Shown here piece by piece: positions 8,491-18,481 of a DNA stretch of 37,757 nt. The stretch spans positions 3,419 to 41,175 of the forward strand of contig PDIP01000097.1 of the NCBI GenBank assembly GCA_002811645.1, in the 5' to 3' direction. The position numbers and the translations under genes are program-made. Each line of letters opens with the position of its first letter. The first letter of the stretch is position 1. The DNA comes from Corallochytrium limacisporum (lineage: Eukaryota; Opisthokonta). The notes below the pieces were generated by a model. The model was not told the origin of the DNA and did no database searches. It worked only from the letters and a program-made list of their open reading frames with translations.

Positions 8491-9093
8491 CCTCCTGTTT
8501 TGACATCTCTACTCCCCATGGTCGACATAGCAATATAGAACATCAGCTGTTTTCAGATATGTAGAACCTGGTCTATGTTAGGTAGATTGCGAAGCTTCCC
8601 AAAAAATACGTTGCCTAGTGAGCCAGGGACGTGGCATCCAAGACGATTACTGCAACCCATGATTTGGCAGCCCGTGCTTATCCGGAGACGGACTAGGCGA
8701 CCAACCCGTCCTAATCTTCTTGGGTACCCAAGCCCGCTCCTCCTCCCCCCTACTCCCCCCCCCCGGGGGGGGGGGCGAAGGGGGAGGTGAGCGACTCTGT
8801 TAATAAAAGTCGCGGGCCCCTTGATGTGAAGCCAAATCTGGCGCGGGAGGTCTCCGGGACCTTGGAAATCACAGACGGACCGGAAATGTAACAAAAGCAA
8901 CAGCAGCGCGCGGGTAGTCAGTAGATCATCTTCGGGTCTTCACTGATGTCCTGCCATGTGATGTACTACTGGTATTTTAAATAGATCACCTCTAGTTGAC
9001 TGACGTGAGTCCACAGCGATAGAGAGGCCGGAGACAGTTCTGTTGGACGAGAATAGGAGAAGACCAGCCAGTTCAATATGAAAAGCATCAGTG
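8491..9093. other. Divergent promoter region between ATP23 and the glycosyltransferase
   Basis: No gene is seen. It contains the long GC hairpin at 8742-8787, an A/T-rich element TAATAAAAG shortly after it (8801-8809), and a short upstream ORF ending in the next gene. Small open frames here are judged chance. Confidence 0.5.
8742..8787. repeat. 46-bp GC hairpin with C10/G11 core
   Basis: CCTCCCCCC, TACT, ten C, eleven G, CGAA, GGGGGAGG: outer arms 8742-8749 and 8780-8787 are complementary, and the C run 8755-8764 pairs with the G run 8765-8775, leaving TACT/CGAA as an internal bulge. It is the most extended member of the hairpin set. It may block polymerases or mark chromatin boundaries; function is unknown. 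Confidence 0.75.
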
Positions 9094-9119
9094 ATGTACA
9101 GGGGAGAACGAAGACATAA
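9078..9119 (+). promoter_or_regulatory. Short upstream ORF overlapping the glycosyltransferase start
   Basis: An ATG at 9078 opens a 13-codon frame ending in TAA at 9117-9119. It overlaps, out of frame, the first ATG of the main gene at 9094. If the transcript includes it, this would be expected to lower translation of the main frame or favour a downstream start. Transcript ends are not known. Confidence 0.4.
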
Positions 9120-11769
9120 CAATGGAGGAAGATATGGTACCATAGACGACCGTCCAAAGACAATGCGAACCATACATTGGAGGGTACCGAAATGGGTGCC
9201 CTATCGTTACCGGGCGTTCTTTGTGCCGGCAATCGTGACTTCAATATTGCTCGTCTTCTGGGCGGGCCGCAGCAGCAGTGGTGGTCGTGGACTCGATACG
9301 CAGGACTATGATGGATATAGTCACCAGACGCAGTGTGGATGGCTGACCCGCATCTTGACTCTGGGTATTGGATGTTTTCTTTCGGGTAATGGTGACAGTA
9401 CAGTGTGGCGAGGACCCACAGAAGGAGAACGTGCCAGGTGGAGTGGACAGAATCTGTCCGAGCGGCCCGGAGAAGTATGGGACAAAGTTAGTCTTGGCAA
9501 ACCAGTACACAAAGGTCATTCCATTGCACTGGTCGTGTGTGGCTTGGAGCATGCCCCTTCTGGGAATTCAGACTATAACCTGTTTGCCCAAGTTGGAAGT
9601 CTGATCGAGCAAGGAGTCATGCCCCGAAACGGAAGTAAGGGCATTGGCAATATGACGCCAGTGGATGTAGTGGTGATACATTGCATGGATGAAAAGTCTT
9701 TTGTGCGCGACAATCTCAATGGACTGTCCTCTAGGGAAAAGATTGAGAACGGTCCATCCAGTAGTGGGTGGGAGTACCGAACACTGAAGGCCAAACTAGA
9801 CTCCTTGGGCGTTGTGCTGGTTAGCCTTCCCGATTTGCTTGGAAGAGACAAAACATGGGCCACGGTTCTAAACTTTGTGAGAGATGCCATGGAAAACCAT
9901 AGTGACTACGTACGCAACGTTTCTTACGATGGAAAGCAGGTGTTTGATCGGATGCACCACATATTGGCGATGACACCCGTGGACGTAGCGGAGACAATTT
10001 CTAACAGCGGAAGTTTGGGAGCCATAGCACCATTACTTCTAGATGAATATGATCAAGTCCTGTACATGAATTCAGGGACCATTGCCAGGGGTGACATCCG
10101 GGAGGCACATTTATTCTTTCAGCAAGGTACCCATGTGTCCGAATTTGCAATGCCGCCTCATGGACTCGACGACGAACACTACGGTAGTTCCATGTACGTG
10201 GCCAAACCATCGGTGGAGACATTTGCACAGTTCTGGTTGCTGTGTCTCATGAGAAGAGGCGGATCAAACATCTTGGACAATCGATCCCCACTGCGGTGGG
10301 AGACAGCCAGCCGTGCAGAATCGCAGAGATTCGGGTTTACAGACTTTGAGCGCATGGCTATTCTGCTGTTTGGCGGACGCAAAGGTGGAATCCAGGCGAA
10401 CAACCAACGGGCAGCAAATGGCCACAATTTGGAAGAAGACCACCGAATGAACTACAGCATGCGGCAGAATCTTGACATACCCAATCCAGAGGTTCTGATT
10501 CTGCCCATGACATATAACATTCGGGACAACAATATGTACCTTGCCATTCCAAGCAAAGATCAAAGGTTACTGAATTTTGCTCGGTCTCCTGCCCATCCTT
10601 GGGACTTTTTTATCAGGGGCACCCTGCGAGGAGTAGACGGCCGTTCTGTCATGCCCTGGCTGAATCATGAACAAGACACGGCTGCTCACACGATATCGAC
10701 TGAACATCGCTTGGAACCTGCAGGAGAGGAGACCATTCTGTGGATGCACCACTGGCGCAATGCTTACAATGTGGCGCGGCGAGAAAATTTCAGCCGAGGA
10801 TCTACGCAGTATCTGGAACCAAGGCCTTGGCGAAACGACTATCGCACGACAACGTTATGTGAGTCTGGAGACGGGCGTCCTTATACCACCAACGAATCGG
10901 AAGATGATTACCAGACAATTCATCCACTTGACCGTCTCAATCAACTTGATCAGAACCAGCTGGAACCCACCTCAAGCCACCGCACGGACGCAAAGACCAC
11001 TGTAATGATCAATGGCTTCAATCGCTGGTCTATTATGCGCCGTCTTTCGCTACACTACGGAAGCAGTCCTTATGTCGATCGAATTATCATCGTATGGCAC
11101 GACACGGACACAGAACCACCGGCTAATTTCTACAATGGCCTAGACCACCTTGACGTCTTCGTCACATTGCATGATTTTGATACGCTCAACAATCGCTATA
11201 ACCCACGCCCAGAGATCCGTACCACCAGCGTCGTCATTATCGACGACGACATTCTCGTTCCTCTCGATGACTTTGCACGTGCTTTCAAAGCTTGGCAAGC
11301 AAACCGTGACAGCCTCGTCGGTATCTTCCCGCGCGGACATGTCCGAAATGAAGATGGCACTTACGAGTACCTCTTTGAGGGTGCTGATTATTCAATAATT
11401 CTCACCAAATTTGCATTTGCAAAGACGGAATATCTCTACTACTACACCTGCCTACTTCCAGACGCTGTACATGAGCTTGTGGACGAAGGCATGAATTGCG
11501 AAGACCTGGCCTTCCAGATGATGATCAGTGGTGCCACGGGATCCAGCCCAGTGGCAGTGTCGGGCTCTGCAATCGACTTCGGTAGTGCTAAGGGTATTTC
11601 CAGTAAGTTCGGCCACTACAACGTACGTCCGGCGTGCTTGCAGACCTTGTCCAAGATATTTGGGGGAATGCCATTGCAGAGGAACGCATTGATGTATGCG
11701 GACTTCAAGGACATTCCGTTCGAGCACATAGCCGAGGATGAATACGACTGGTCAAAGATTGATCCGTGA
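9094..11769 (+). CDS. Type II membrane glycosyltransferase: GT8-like domain plus GT64 (exostosin-type)
   Basis: 891 residues. A short basic N-terminus and one hydrophobic segment at about 37-58 (FFVPAIVTSILLVFWAG) give type II Golgi topology. The C-terminal part (about 634-885) is a GT64 domain like EXTL2/EXT: TTVMINGFNRW, YVDRIIIVWHD, TTSVVIIDDDILVP with the DDD metal site at residues 717-719, and LPDAVHELVDEGMNCEDLAF with the late ED. GT64 enzymes transfer GlcNAc or GalNAc from UDP-sugars. The middle (about 230-400) resembles a GT8/glycogenin fold (YDQVLYMNSGTIARGDI, then YVAKPSVETFAQF), but the DxD expected where NSG stands is missing, so it may be inactive. The acceptor is unknown. The first ATG is at 9094. 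Convergent with Borealin, 102 nt away. Confidence 0.85.
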   Translation: MYRGERRHNNGGRYGTIDDRPKTMRTIHWRVPKWVPYRYRAFFVPAIVTSILLVFWAGRSSSGGRGLDTQDYDGYSHQTQCGWLTRILTLGIGCFLSGNGDSTVWRGPTEGERARWSGQNLSERPGEVWDKVSLGKPVHKGHSIALVVCGLEHAPSGNSDYNLFAQVGSLIEQGVMPRNGSKGIGNMTPVDVVVIHCMDEKSFVRDNLNGLSSREKIENGPSSSGWEYRTLKAKLDSLGVVLVSLPDLLGRDKTWATVLNFVRDAMENHSDYVRNVSYDGKQVFDRMHHILAMTPVDVAETISNSGSLGAIAPLLLDEYDQVLYMNSGTIARGDIREAHLFFQQGTHVSEFAMPPHGLDDEHYGSSMYVAKPSVETFAQFWLLCLMRRGGSNILDNRSPLRWETASRAESQRFGFTDFERMAILLFGGRKGGIQANNQRAANGHNLEEDHRMNYSMRQNLDIPNPEVLILPMTYNIRDNNMYLAIPSKDQRLLNFARSPAHPWDFFIRGTLRGVDGRSVMPWLNHEQDTAAHTISTEHRLEPAGEETILWMHHWRNAYNVARRENFSRGSTQYLEPRPWRNDYRTTTLCESGDGRPYTTNESEDDYQTIHPLDRLNQLDQNQLEPTSSHRTDAKTTVMINGFNRWSIMRRLSLHYGSSPYVDRIIIVWHDTDTEPPANFYNGLDHLDVFVTLHDFDTLNNRYNPRPEIRTTSVVIIDDDILVPLDDFARAFKAWQANRDSLVGIFPRGHVRNEDGTYEYLFEGADYSIILTKFAFAKTEYLYYYTCLLPDAVHELVDEGMNCEDLAFQMMISGATGSSPVAVSGSAIDFGSAKGISSKFGHYNVRPACLQTLSKIFGGMPLQRNALMYADFKDIPFEHIAEDEYDWSKIDP

Positions 11770-11871
11770 GGTGCGTGAACTACACCTTGGAACGGATTGC
11801 TTAAAGAAGAAACGTGTAACTATGTAATCGTCTAATGACTCAGGCTTGTTTTGTGGGTTCGGTTTTCCATT

Positions 11872-12804
11872 TCACTGCTCCAGGAACTGTCGCATGCTTT
11901 CAAGCTGTTTCTGGAGACGCTCGACCCGCTCGCGTGCTTTTGCCTTGTCCTGGTCCGTAAGGTTCGGCTCCTTGGTGTCTGGTGCATTTATGTCAAACGG
12001 TAGAGTGATTTCCATATCGTCTAGGTTCAGCCGCAGGCCTCTGTCCTCCACCGCAACAATAGAAGGACGGGCACTGTCAAAGTCCAGACGAATTGGTGAT
12101 CCGGAGGCCGACATCACACTCTCACCGGCACGCAGAGGTCGTCCACAGGCAGGCGTGGTGGGTAGGCGTGAGTCGAAGAGTAGTGGTGTGAAGCCCGTAT
12201 CAACCTCTGGCGCGTCATGGAATGCTGGTGTCTCTGCAGCAACGCTCCGTTGCAGGCGGGTACTGCGGCGGACCGTAGATGGTGGTGCCTCAGTATGCCC
12301 TGTTTTGGGGCGACCGGCTGGCTTCTTCACTGTGGCGGGCTCCTCGTCCTCGAAGTCCACAATGACAGACTCTTCAGCTGCGGCTCCTGCCGATCGGCTG
12401 GGTTTCTTGACCGTTACCGGCTCCTCGCAATCCATTGCGGTAGTCTCTGGAGTGCTGTGTTTCAGTTTTCTGCTCCCAGGAGCCTTCTTGATCACCGTGG
12501 CCGGTGTCTCGTCCTCAGCTGCCCCGGAGTTGGCCTGTGGTAACGATGCCGCCTGCTTAGTGGTGACCGTTGCCCTTGCCATCAATTCTGTAAACTTCAT
12601 GAGCAGGATCTCCTCGGGAATATTTTTGAGTTCCGCCTCAAACTCATTGCGAAGCCTCACGACAGCTGTCTGTGCTTGGTCATCCATTCTCCGCAGAATC
12701 TCGTTGATTGTCTCTTCGTATTCTTCCCGCGTAGAAGGCATAGCAGCAGTGGCTTTAGAGGCAGTACGCCTTTGTGTAGGTGGCTTTCTTACGGTTGCCG
12801 GCAT
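11872..12804 (-). CDS. Borealin-like chromosomal passenger complex subunit
   Basis: 310 residues. Borealin (Nbl1 in yeast) bundles with INCENP and Survivin to target Aurora B to centromeres. The N-terminal helical block at about 25-75 (EEYEETINEILRRMDDQ, VVRLRNEFEAELKNIPEEIL, LMKFTELMARA) matches the Nbl1/Borealin N-terminus. A later segment at about 200-240 (FTPLLFDSRLPTTP, then SASGSPIRL) resembles the animal Borealin FDSR-TP and NGSPLA region, and a C-terminal coiled coil (about 282-310) ends the protein. Between them are repeated PATVKKP-type motifs with acidic lead-ins, at about residues 2, 100, 127 and 153. The gene is longer than yeast Nbl1 and close in size to animal Borealin. The assignment rests on these blocks, not on an alignment search. 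Divergent from FOCAD across 597 nt. Confidence 0.75.
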   Translation of the reverse strand: MPATVRKPPTQRRTASKATAAMPSTREEYEETINEILRRMDDQAQTAVVRLRNEFEAELKNIPEEILLMKFTELMARATVTTKQAASLPQANSGAAEDETPATVIKKAPGSRKLKHSTPETTAMDCEEPVTVKKPSRSAGAAAEESVIVDFEDEEPATVKKPAGRPKTGHTEAPPSTVRRSTRLQRSVAAETPAFHDAPEVDTGFTPLLFDSRLPTTPACGRPLRAGESVMSASGSPIRLDFDSARPSIVAVEDRGLRLNLDDMEITLPFDINAPDTKEPNLTDQDKAKARERVERLQKQLESMRQFLEQ

Positions 12805-13401
12805 GTTCCTTGGAGCTTGTGCTGTGTCGCTATTATATTCGTGTTCCTGAAATTCCAGATACTGTCAAAGATGGGTCCCGGTGAGAATTCGTTGAATACT
12901 TTATTCTATTCACGTCTTCCTTCCCATACAATGGTTAGCTATTTGTGTTAATGACCTTTTTTCATACCAAGAAGATGGTTCTTACCGAAAAGAAATGACA
13001 TTGGCAACCCTTGGCGACCCGAACAATGGCCGTGCATGGGTTACATTTTGTCCGTGTCTCAGCCCTGTCTCCCCGTCCCCGCTCCCACTCTCTCATTGCT
13101 AAGCGTATCACTTCGAAGTTTTGGCGCGCTTGGTCCAAGCTCGGCTGTTTTCATTCGGGGGCCTACTTTCAAGCCCCAAAGTGCACTGCTAAAAGGGGGT
13201 CTCACTGAACACGCACGGACGGCCAGGCGGGATCATGCACTCGTGCAAAAAATGTCGAAGGTTCTTGAAGTAGATTTGCTCCCAACGTAACAATTTTCTG
13301 ATGGACAAGAGATTGAGTGTGTTAAATGAAACCACAAACAGGATGATTGGGTCATAGTAGCTCTTAGCTCCATCTGGACTGATCAGCTGCAGTGACCGGC
13401 C
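12805..13401. other. Divergent promoter region between Borealin and FOCAD
   Basis: No gene is recognised. Composition is mixed with a pyrimidine-rich stretch around 13060-13100. The two small overlapping open frames at about 13011-13290 carry no motif and look like chance. Confidence 0.5.
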
Positions 13402-16400
13402 ATGGGATCTGGGTCTCTATCTGACTTCAAAAGTCGGGTGTCGCACCTGTCACAGCTCGTACCGGATATAAGATACAGGGCCATATCATGGCTGAAAAAG
13501 GATATGCTGAGCCACCTTTCAGAGAATGAGAACAAATTCAATGAAAGGTGGGCCATAGTTACTGGGGCGGTCGCGGATATTGAGAGCGTGTGCCACTCTC
13601 AGGCAATTTGCAAATTGCTTACAGATGTTTTGAGTGATTCTGCTGAGTGTCAAATATCCACTACCGCTGTGGGACAGGCCACTGATGCTCTCACTGTTGC
13701 ATACAAAACAGATGAAGTGGAGCACCTGGTCCCCGTGATCAAGACGATTCTCTTCATAGACAGTTTGCGGTATGAAGACAACTCATTGGAAAATTGTGTT
13801 CGGAATGGATCACTGCCCAATTGGCCATCCCTGTGGACTGTATTCACCAAAAGATCTGGAGCAGTAGGAACTGCTCTTGCTGTGATTGAAGATGTTCTAT
13901 TGCGACAACAGGTAATCCCTGTCCTGTGGAAACAGCAATGGCTGCAACAATTTTTCGTTTGGGAACTGCATCGGGTGGCATACTCGAATGCCATGCCTGT
14001 TTACCAAGCCACTGAATTAATGAGTTTGCTGATGAAGTTTTGTCGGGACAATGTTCTTCAAGATTCTCTGTTGCAATTGTGGGTGACTTTTCTGTCCTCG
14101 ACCCCATCTCGAATGGATGAACGTCACAGTTTGCGTCCCTTTGACGAACAATTGCAGTTAAAGCGATCAACTCTACAGCAAACTTCCAGCAGGCGACTGG
14201 ATAATTTAATGCTACAGCAATGTCTCATAGAGCGATCCTTAACGAAAAGGTATTTAGTCATGGGATCGCTGCTTCGGCGGCGGGATTGGAATAGTGATGT
14301 TCATCCATTGGTGTACACGGCACTAATATGGTCAATTATGGAGTCGTACGTCCACACCCAGGACGTACAAGGTGGTCTAATTGAAGTGTTCTTGGAGCGG
14401 ATCCAACCCCTGAGTAATGGCACGCTGGCAAAGAAACCGTGGATGACGAGCGTGCTTCACGCAACCATTGCGCCTTTGCTTGTTTGTATGGAGAGCGTGA
14501 CTGGCAGAGAACACCTGGACAATGAAATTGGAAGAGCGTTGGAGGCAGTCATGGATGCTGTTCAGCGTGTAGACGAACCATCAAATGTATGCCTTGAGAC
14601 ATACGACCAAGACCTACTAGATCCACTGCGTGCTTGTGTTTTGAATGGCATTTTCGGTGACCCCGATGCCTTTGTAAGGCCTTCCGTATTGAAGCCATTC
14701 ACCGAGGAACAGTGGTCAATGTTGCTCTTAGTAGTCTTTCCTCGCTATCTGAAAGTCTGTGTTGCAGATGGTAAATTCCGGAAGGACTTTGTGAAAAGGT
14801 GCATAAAGCAATGCGCTCAAGGGCTTTGCTCTGCCAGTGCGGAGCATTTGCTCGTCCCTTGGACAACAACCATGATAGGTTTGATGAGAAGCGAGCCGAA
14901 AACGGTGAAGGCACTGCTGGAGGCCATTGTGGAAACTACATCGTTATATTCACATATGGTCTCGATCTCCTCTGTGCACAAACTGATCTTGGCGGCTACA
15001 TCGGATTGGCGGTTGAGATATACTTATCGAACCAAACTCTTGACAACACTGCAAAAAGTCCAGCATGGTTCATTCTACTTAAGGCAGCGTGATGTTGTAA
15101 TGGACAGTCTCAAACAAGAGCCGGGCTACCCACAGGAGGCTGTGATCCTTGCCCACTGCGTAGATTCTCTTTGTAAGCTGGACCCCGAGCGGTATGGTCC
15201 ATTGTGTTTGCCAACAATGACTGGTGCATGGGTGGGATCGGCTCCTTCTACTGCAGTAACGTATATTTTGACCTCCTTGAGTAGGCTATGTCTGCAGGGG
15301 ATCATTGACTACCAGTCGACTCTGTCATTTGCACATACTTGTACCACCCGATTCTTACCAACAGCTCACAGTTCTCCATCCCATCAGGATCTTTTGTGTG
15401 TGAAAGTGTACTGTCGGCTGCTTGCGGAGGGGGCGTGCTGGTTTTGGGAATCGGGAAATGGAAAAGCCGTGGCTGACTGTGTCAGTCGACTGCTGAAGAT
15501 TGGTACTCCAGCAAGTGAGGTTGATATATCTGGGGTGGCTGCGGTAGCTGCTTCACTCGCTGTTCTAGACGATGAGCAGGTCTATGGATCTGTGTTTGCA
15601 GAAGAAGAGGAAGAAGCTGATTCTTGGAAAAACTCCATTCAGCTGCGCTTGCAGGCCGAAATTGATGTTTGGTCCGCCAAGGCAATCGATCAGATCCAGG
15701 AGAGACAAGAAAGTGCATCTCGGATGGCAGCAATTGATGCCTATGCCAACATTACATATATGCGGCTCCGAAGAGAAAGCAAGCTTCGCGGTGGTTCAAA
15801 TCGTATGATGGGGCTTAGAGAGCAAGCTTCAAGAAATCATGAGGCGGATACCGCAATTAGGAAACTGCGTCACGCAATGGATGGAGATCGGCTGCGTCGG
15901 ATACCAGGCACCCGACCGTATGTAGCAGGGGTTCATCTCATGTGCATTTCTGCCACTTTCGTTCAAAATCAGGTACAGGATAAGGGTGGGAAGACTGCAC
16001 GGGCGAATCTGGAAGCTTCCATCCGTTCAGCTGCCGCTGATCTCGCCCAACTGGATCTTCGAATACTTGATTTCTGGCCTGCATTTGCATACTATGACGC
16101 ACTCTCGTGCGCGTTTCAGCTCTGGGAGCCGCTGGTTCCCAAAGACGAAGATGTCTCTGGAGCATGGTCCAACTTATTTAGATCTGATGATGGCATTGCC
16201 CATGCAGTGGCTATGGAACTCGGCTGGGCAGTGACCACGAATCGAAAAAGCGAGTCAGTGACAGTCGTTGAGCAGGTTCATAATATCATCAACATGCTTG
16301 CAGACAGCTCCACCCCGTCTGAGACCATCGGATTGTCAGTGTGCCTTGCACGATTTAGTCGATGGATTGGAGACGGCGATGTCACGACCGTTTTGAAGAT

Positions 16401-18432
16401 CTGGAACGCGCTCGCCATACAAAGTGAACTGTCGCACAAGCAGGCGCTGGTTTTGTGTTGGGTGTGTCGTGGCATCCTAATGAGGACCTTGGGTGCCTTC
16501 TCGCAGGTGTCTGAAAGGGATATGTCTCCAATTAAGGAAGTGCTTCAAAGTCTACCGGGCGATAACTCTTCGACCCTTTGTAGGCCAATTTCAATAGGGC
16601 TTTGGATGTCTGGATCTCAACAACACGCTGAGCATGCGTTTGTATTGGAGGCCATCTCAGAATGGTATCAAAAAATTGGATCTGTGCTCCCTGACAAAGA
16701 TGGAAACATTATTCTCCCGAGCACTTCTGACATGGCAAATTTCTGTTTAGGACAGTTGCCACAGCCGGCCAACGATCCCATAGTGGTCGCCTTCAAAGTC
16801 CGCAAGAGTCTTCTCGATGGTGACATTCGCACAGCAGAAGCGGATGTCGATGCGTTTCTAACAGCCGTTAAAGAATCTACAACGGAAAAGGCATTTGCAG
16901 GCTACTGTGCCTTGATTGGTACTCATCCTTTCAGTCTCTGCATCACAAATACTGTTGGCGTAAGGGAATTGTTGGTTGACGAATCAAGTGCACTCTTCAA
17001 AGCTACTATCGACGGTGTGAGATTTATTATCAATGTCTTGACAGATGCTGAAGACATCTCCATCCTTGGTCCCGTTGTTTGGATAGCGGGCTCGCTTCTG
17101 CGTGACTACGATGAAGTGGCAACGGCTAGCGCTTATAGTGTGGCAACCGCAGCCAGCAAACGTCCCAAGAACTGGAATTATCTTCCAAAGTCTGGCTATT
17201 GCAAAGTACACCGCCAGTTCATGGAGTCTGTTAGTTATGCCAGTGATCCATTGTTCACAAATCGATTACTGCAGCTCTTTGCTCAGGACACCCTTGAGTA
17301 TCCACCAATCGATTGGTCTCCTACAGTGCGATCATTCATGCGCACGCCGAGCACTGAAGGCAGCCAAGCTGCCCTACAGACATTCTTGACCTACCATGGG
17401 TTGAAGCGGAAGGATCGATCATTGAATGAGGCTATGCGTGGAACTGACAAGCAGATGTTGACATGGGTGTCAAATCCCGTGCTCAAGCACACAGTAATAT
17501 CTTGCCAGCTGCTCTTGGACTTTGGTTTCGCAATGAGGCAGCCAGCCAATTGGCGGCATATTCTCATCGAAAAGGCACCACCCAGCCTGCAGGTCATGCA
17601 GTCGTTCGCTCAAGGATTTGAATCCGTCCCCGAGGGCACGAAGTGGCTCAACGATATGATTGAACACACCGGTTCTGCTCTGCTTCGTTCAATTTGTGCA
17701 GCTGTACCCATCAACGACATCAAGTATATGAGTGCTGGATACTTTACGGAGGCTGCGATCGCTTTGATGTCCGTCGACATATCCAAACTACAAATGATGA
17801 ATCTGTTACTGGCTAGCACTCTGGCAGACGATGATCGACCATTGGTGTCTCTAAAGCTGGCGTTGCTCACTTTGTGCTACGCCATGGCCTGTAAAACAAC
17901 TGCATATTTTCAGAAGGCACTTGCAGCAGTTTTGACTACCATGGATCCGGCTCTGGATTACAACGAGAGGCTGTCCGCGAGGATCGTGAATGTACTGTTA
18001 GAGGTGTTCAGTGAACTATCAGAAACTCCCGAACGATCTCAGCTAGCCTTGCAGATCGTCGAACACGCACGTTTGTCCTCGTCATCAGACACTGATGGCC
18101 TCTACCGGCGATACATTTGCGCCAGCCTGATTCTGGCCCTCTATGGACAAGTGAACCTGATTTCAAGCGACATCGGAATGAGTGAAGCCATCAGTGTTCA
18201 TGAACGACTCACGAGAACGCTGGACTCGCAGCATATTTCCCAGTCACCTCCCGCTGCAGTGACGCTCTTTGCTAAAGAACCAGGGATCCGATGGGAAGCC
18301 TACATGATGGCCAGCATGGAACAAGATGATAGGGGAGGAAAACTTGCCGAGCTCTACCTCGAGACTGCAGGATTGGAACACCTGTCCCCGTTCCGGATCC
18401 AAACAAGCATAGATGTGTATCAAACCAAATGA
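13402..18432 (+). CDS. FOCAD: Focadhesin (FOCAD)-like HEAT-repeat protein
   Basis: 1676 residues in one uninterrupted exon, near the 1801 of human FOCAD. The whole protein is helical and HEAT/ARM-like, with no membrane segment. The most diagnostic stretch is about residues 1230-1320: VVWIAGSLL, then NYLPKSGYCKVHRQF, LLQLFAQDTLEYPPIDW and SPTVRSFMR, which parallels the human C-terminal region with YLPESS and YPPVNWAALLSPLMR. The positions of LDLRILDFWPAFAYYDALSC and of the helical C-terminus also fit. FOCAD is found in animals, plants and some protists; in humans its loss destabilises the SKI mRNA-surveillance complex, and it was first named as a focal-adhesion tumour suppressor. Start ATG has a strong context (GGCC ATG G). 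Convergent with the DUF2177 gene, 49 nt away. An HEAT protein of another family is the main alternative. Confidence 0.75.
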   Translation: MGSGSLSDFKSRVSHLSQLVPDIRYRAISWLKKDMLSHLSENENKFNERWAIVTGAVADIESVCHSQAICKLLTDVLSDSAECQISTTAVGQATDALTVAYKTDEVEHLVPVIKTILFIDSLRYEDNSLENCVRNGSLPNWPSLWTVFTKRSGAVGTALAVIEDVLLRQQVIPVLWKQQWLQQFFVWELHRVAYSNAMPVYQATELMSLLMKFCRDNVLQDSLLQLWVTFLSSTPSRMDERHSLRPFDEQLQLKRSTLQQTSSRRLDNLMLQQCLIERSLTKRYLVMGSLLRRRDWNSDVHPLVYTALIWSIMESYVHTQDVQGGLIEVFLERIQPLSNGTLAKKPWMTSVLHATIAPLLVCMESVTGREHLDNEIGRALEAVMDAVQRVDEPSNVCLETYDQDLLDPLRACVLNGIFGDPDAFVRPSVLKPFTEEQWSMLLLVVFPRYLKVCVADGKFRKDFVKRCIKQCAQGLCSASAEHLLVPWTTTMIGLMRSEPKTVKALLEAIVETTSLYSHMVSISSVHKLILAATSDWRLRYTYRTKLLTTLQKVQHGSFYLRQRDVVMDSLKQEPGYPQEAVILAHCVDSLCKLDPERYGPLCLPTMTGAWVGSAPSTAVTYILTSLSRLCLQGIIDYQSTLSFAHTCTTRFLPTAHSSPSHQDLLCVKVYCRLLAEGACWFWESGNGKAVADCVSRLLKIGTPASEVDISGVAAVAASLAVLDDEQVYGSVFAEEEEEADSWKNSIQLRLQAEIDVWSAKAIDQIQERQESASRMAAIDAYANITYMRLRRESKLRGGSNRMMGLREQASRNHEADTAIRKLRHAMDGDRLRRIPGTRPYVAGVHLMCISATFVQNQVQDKGGKTARANLEASIRSAAADLAQLDLRILDFWPAFAYYDALSCAFQLWEPLVPKDEDVSGAWSNLFRSDDGIAHAVAMELGWAVTTNRKSESVTVVEQVHNIINMLADSSTPSETIGLSVCLARFSRWIGDGDVTTVLKIWNALAIQSELSHKQALVLCWVCRGILMRTLGAFSQVSERDMSPIKEVLQSLPGDNSSTLCRPISIGLWMSGSQQHAEHAFVLEAISEWYQKIGSVLPDKDGNIILPSTSDMANFCLGQLPQPANDPIVVAFKVRKSLLDGDIRTAEADVDAFLTAVKESTTEKAFAGYCALIGTHPFSLCITNTVGVRELLVDESSALFKATIDGVRFIINVLTDAEDISILGPVVWIAGSLLRDYDEVATASAYSVATAASKRPKNWNYLPKSGYCKVHRQFMESVSYASDPLFTNRLLQLFAQDTLEYPPIDWSPTVRSFMRTPSTEGSQAALQTFLTYHGLKRKDRSLNEAMRGTDKQMLTWVSNPVLKHTVISCQLLLDFGFAMRQPANWRHILIEKAPPSLQVMQSFAQGFESVPEGTKWLNDMIEHTGSALLRSICAAVPINDIKYMSAGYFTEAAIALMSVDISKLQMMNLLLASTLADDDRPLVSLKLALLTLCYAMACKTTAYFQKALAAVLTTMDPALDYNERLSARIVNVLLEVFSELSETPERSQLALQIVEHARLSSSSDTDGLYRRYICASLILALYGQVNLISSDIGMSEAISVHERLTRTLDSQHISQSPPAAVTLFAKEPGIRWEAYMMASMEQDDRGGKLAELYLETAGLEHLSPFRIQTSIDVYQTK

Positions 18433-18481
18433 ATCATACATCAATAATGTAACATGAAAGATGAATTCTGAAGTATCCTTT

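Noticed and set aside
11846-12850. 334-codon open frame antisense to Borealin
   Set aside because: Ser/Val-rich shadow of the opposite gene with no motif; the minus strand has Borealin features.
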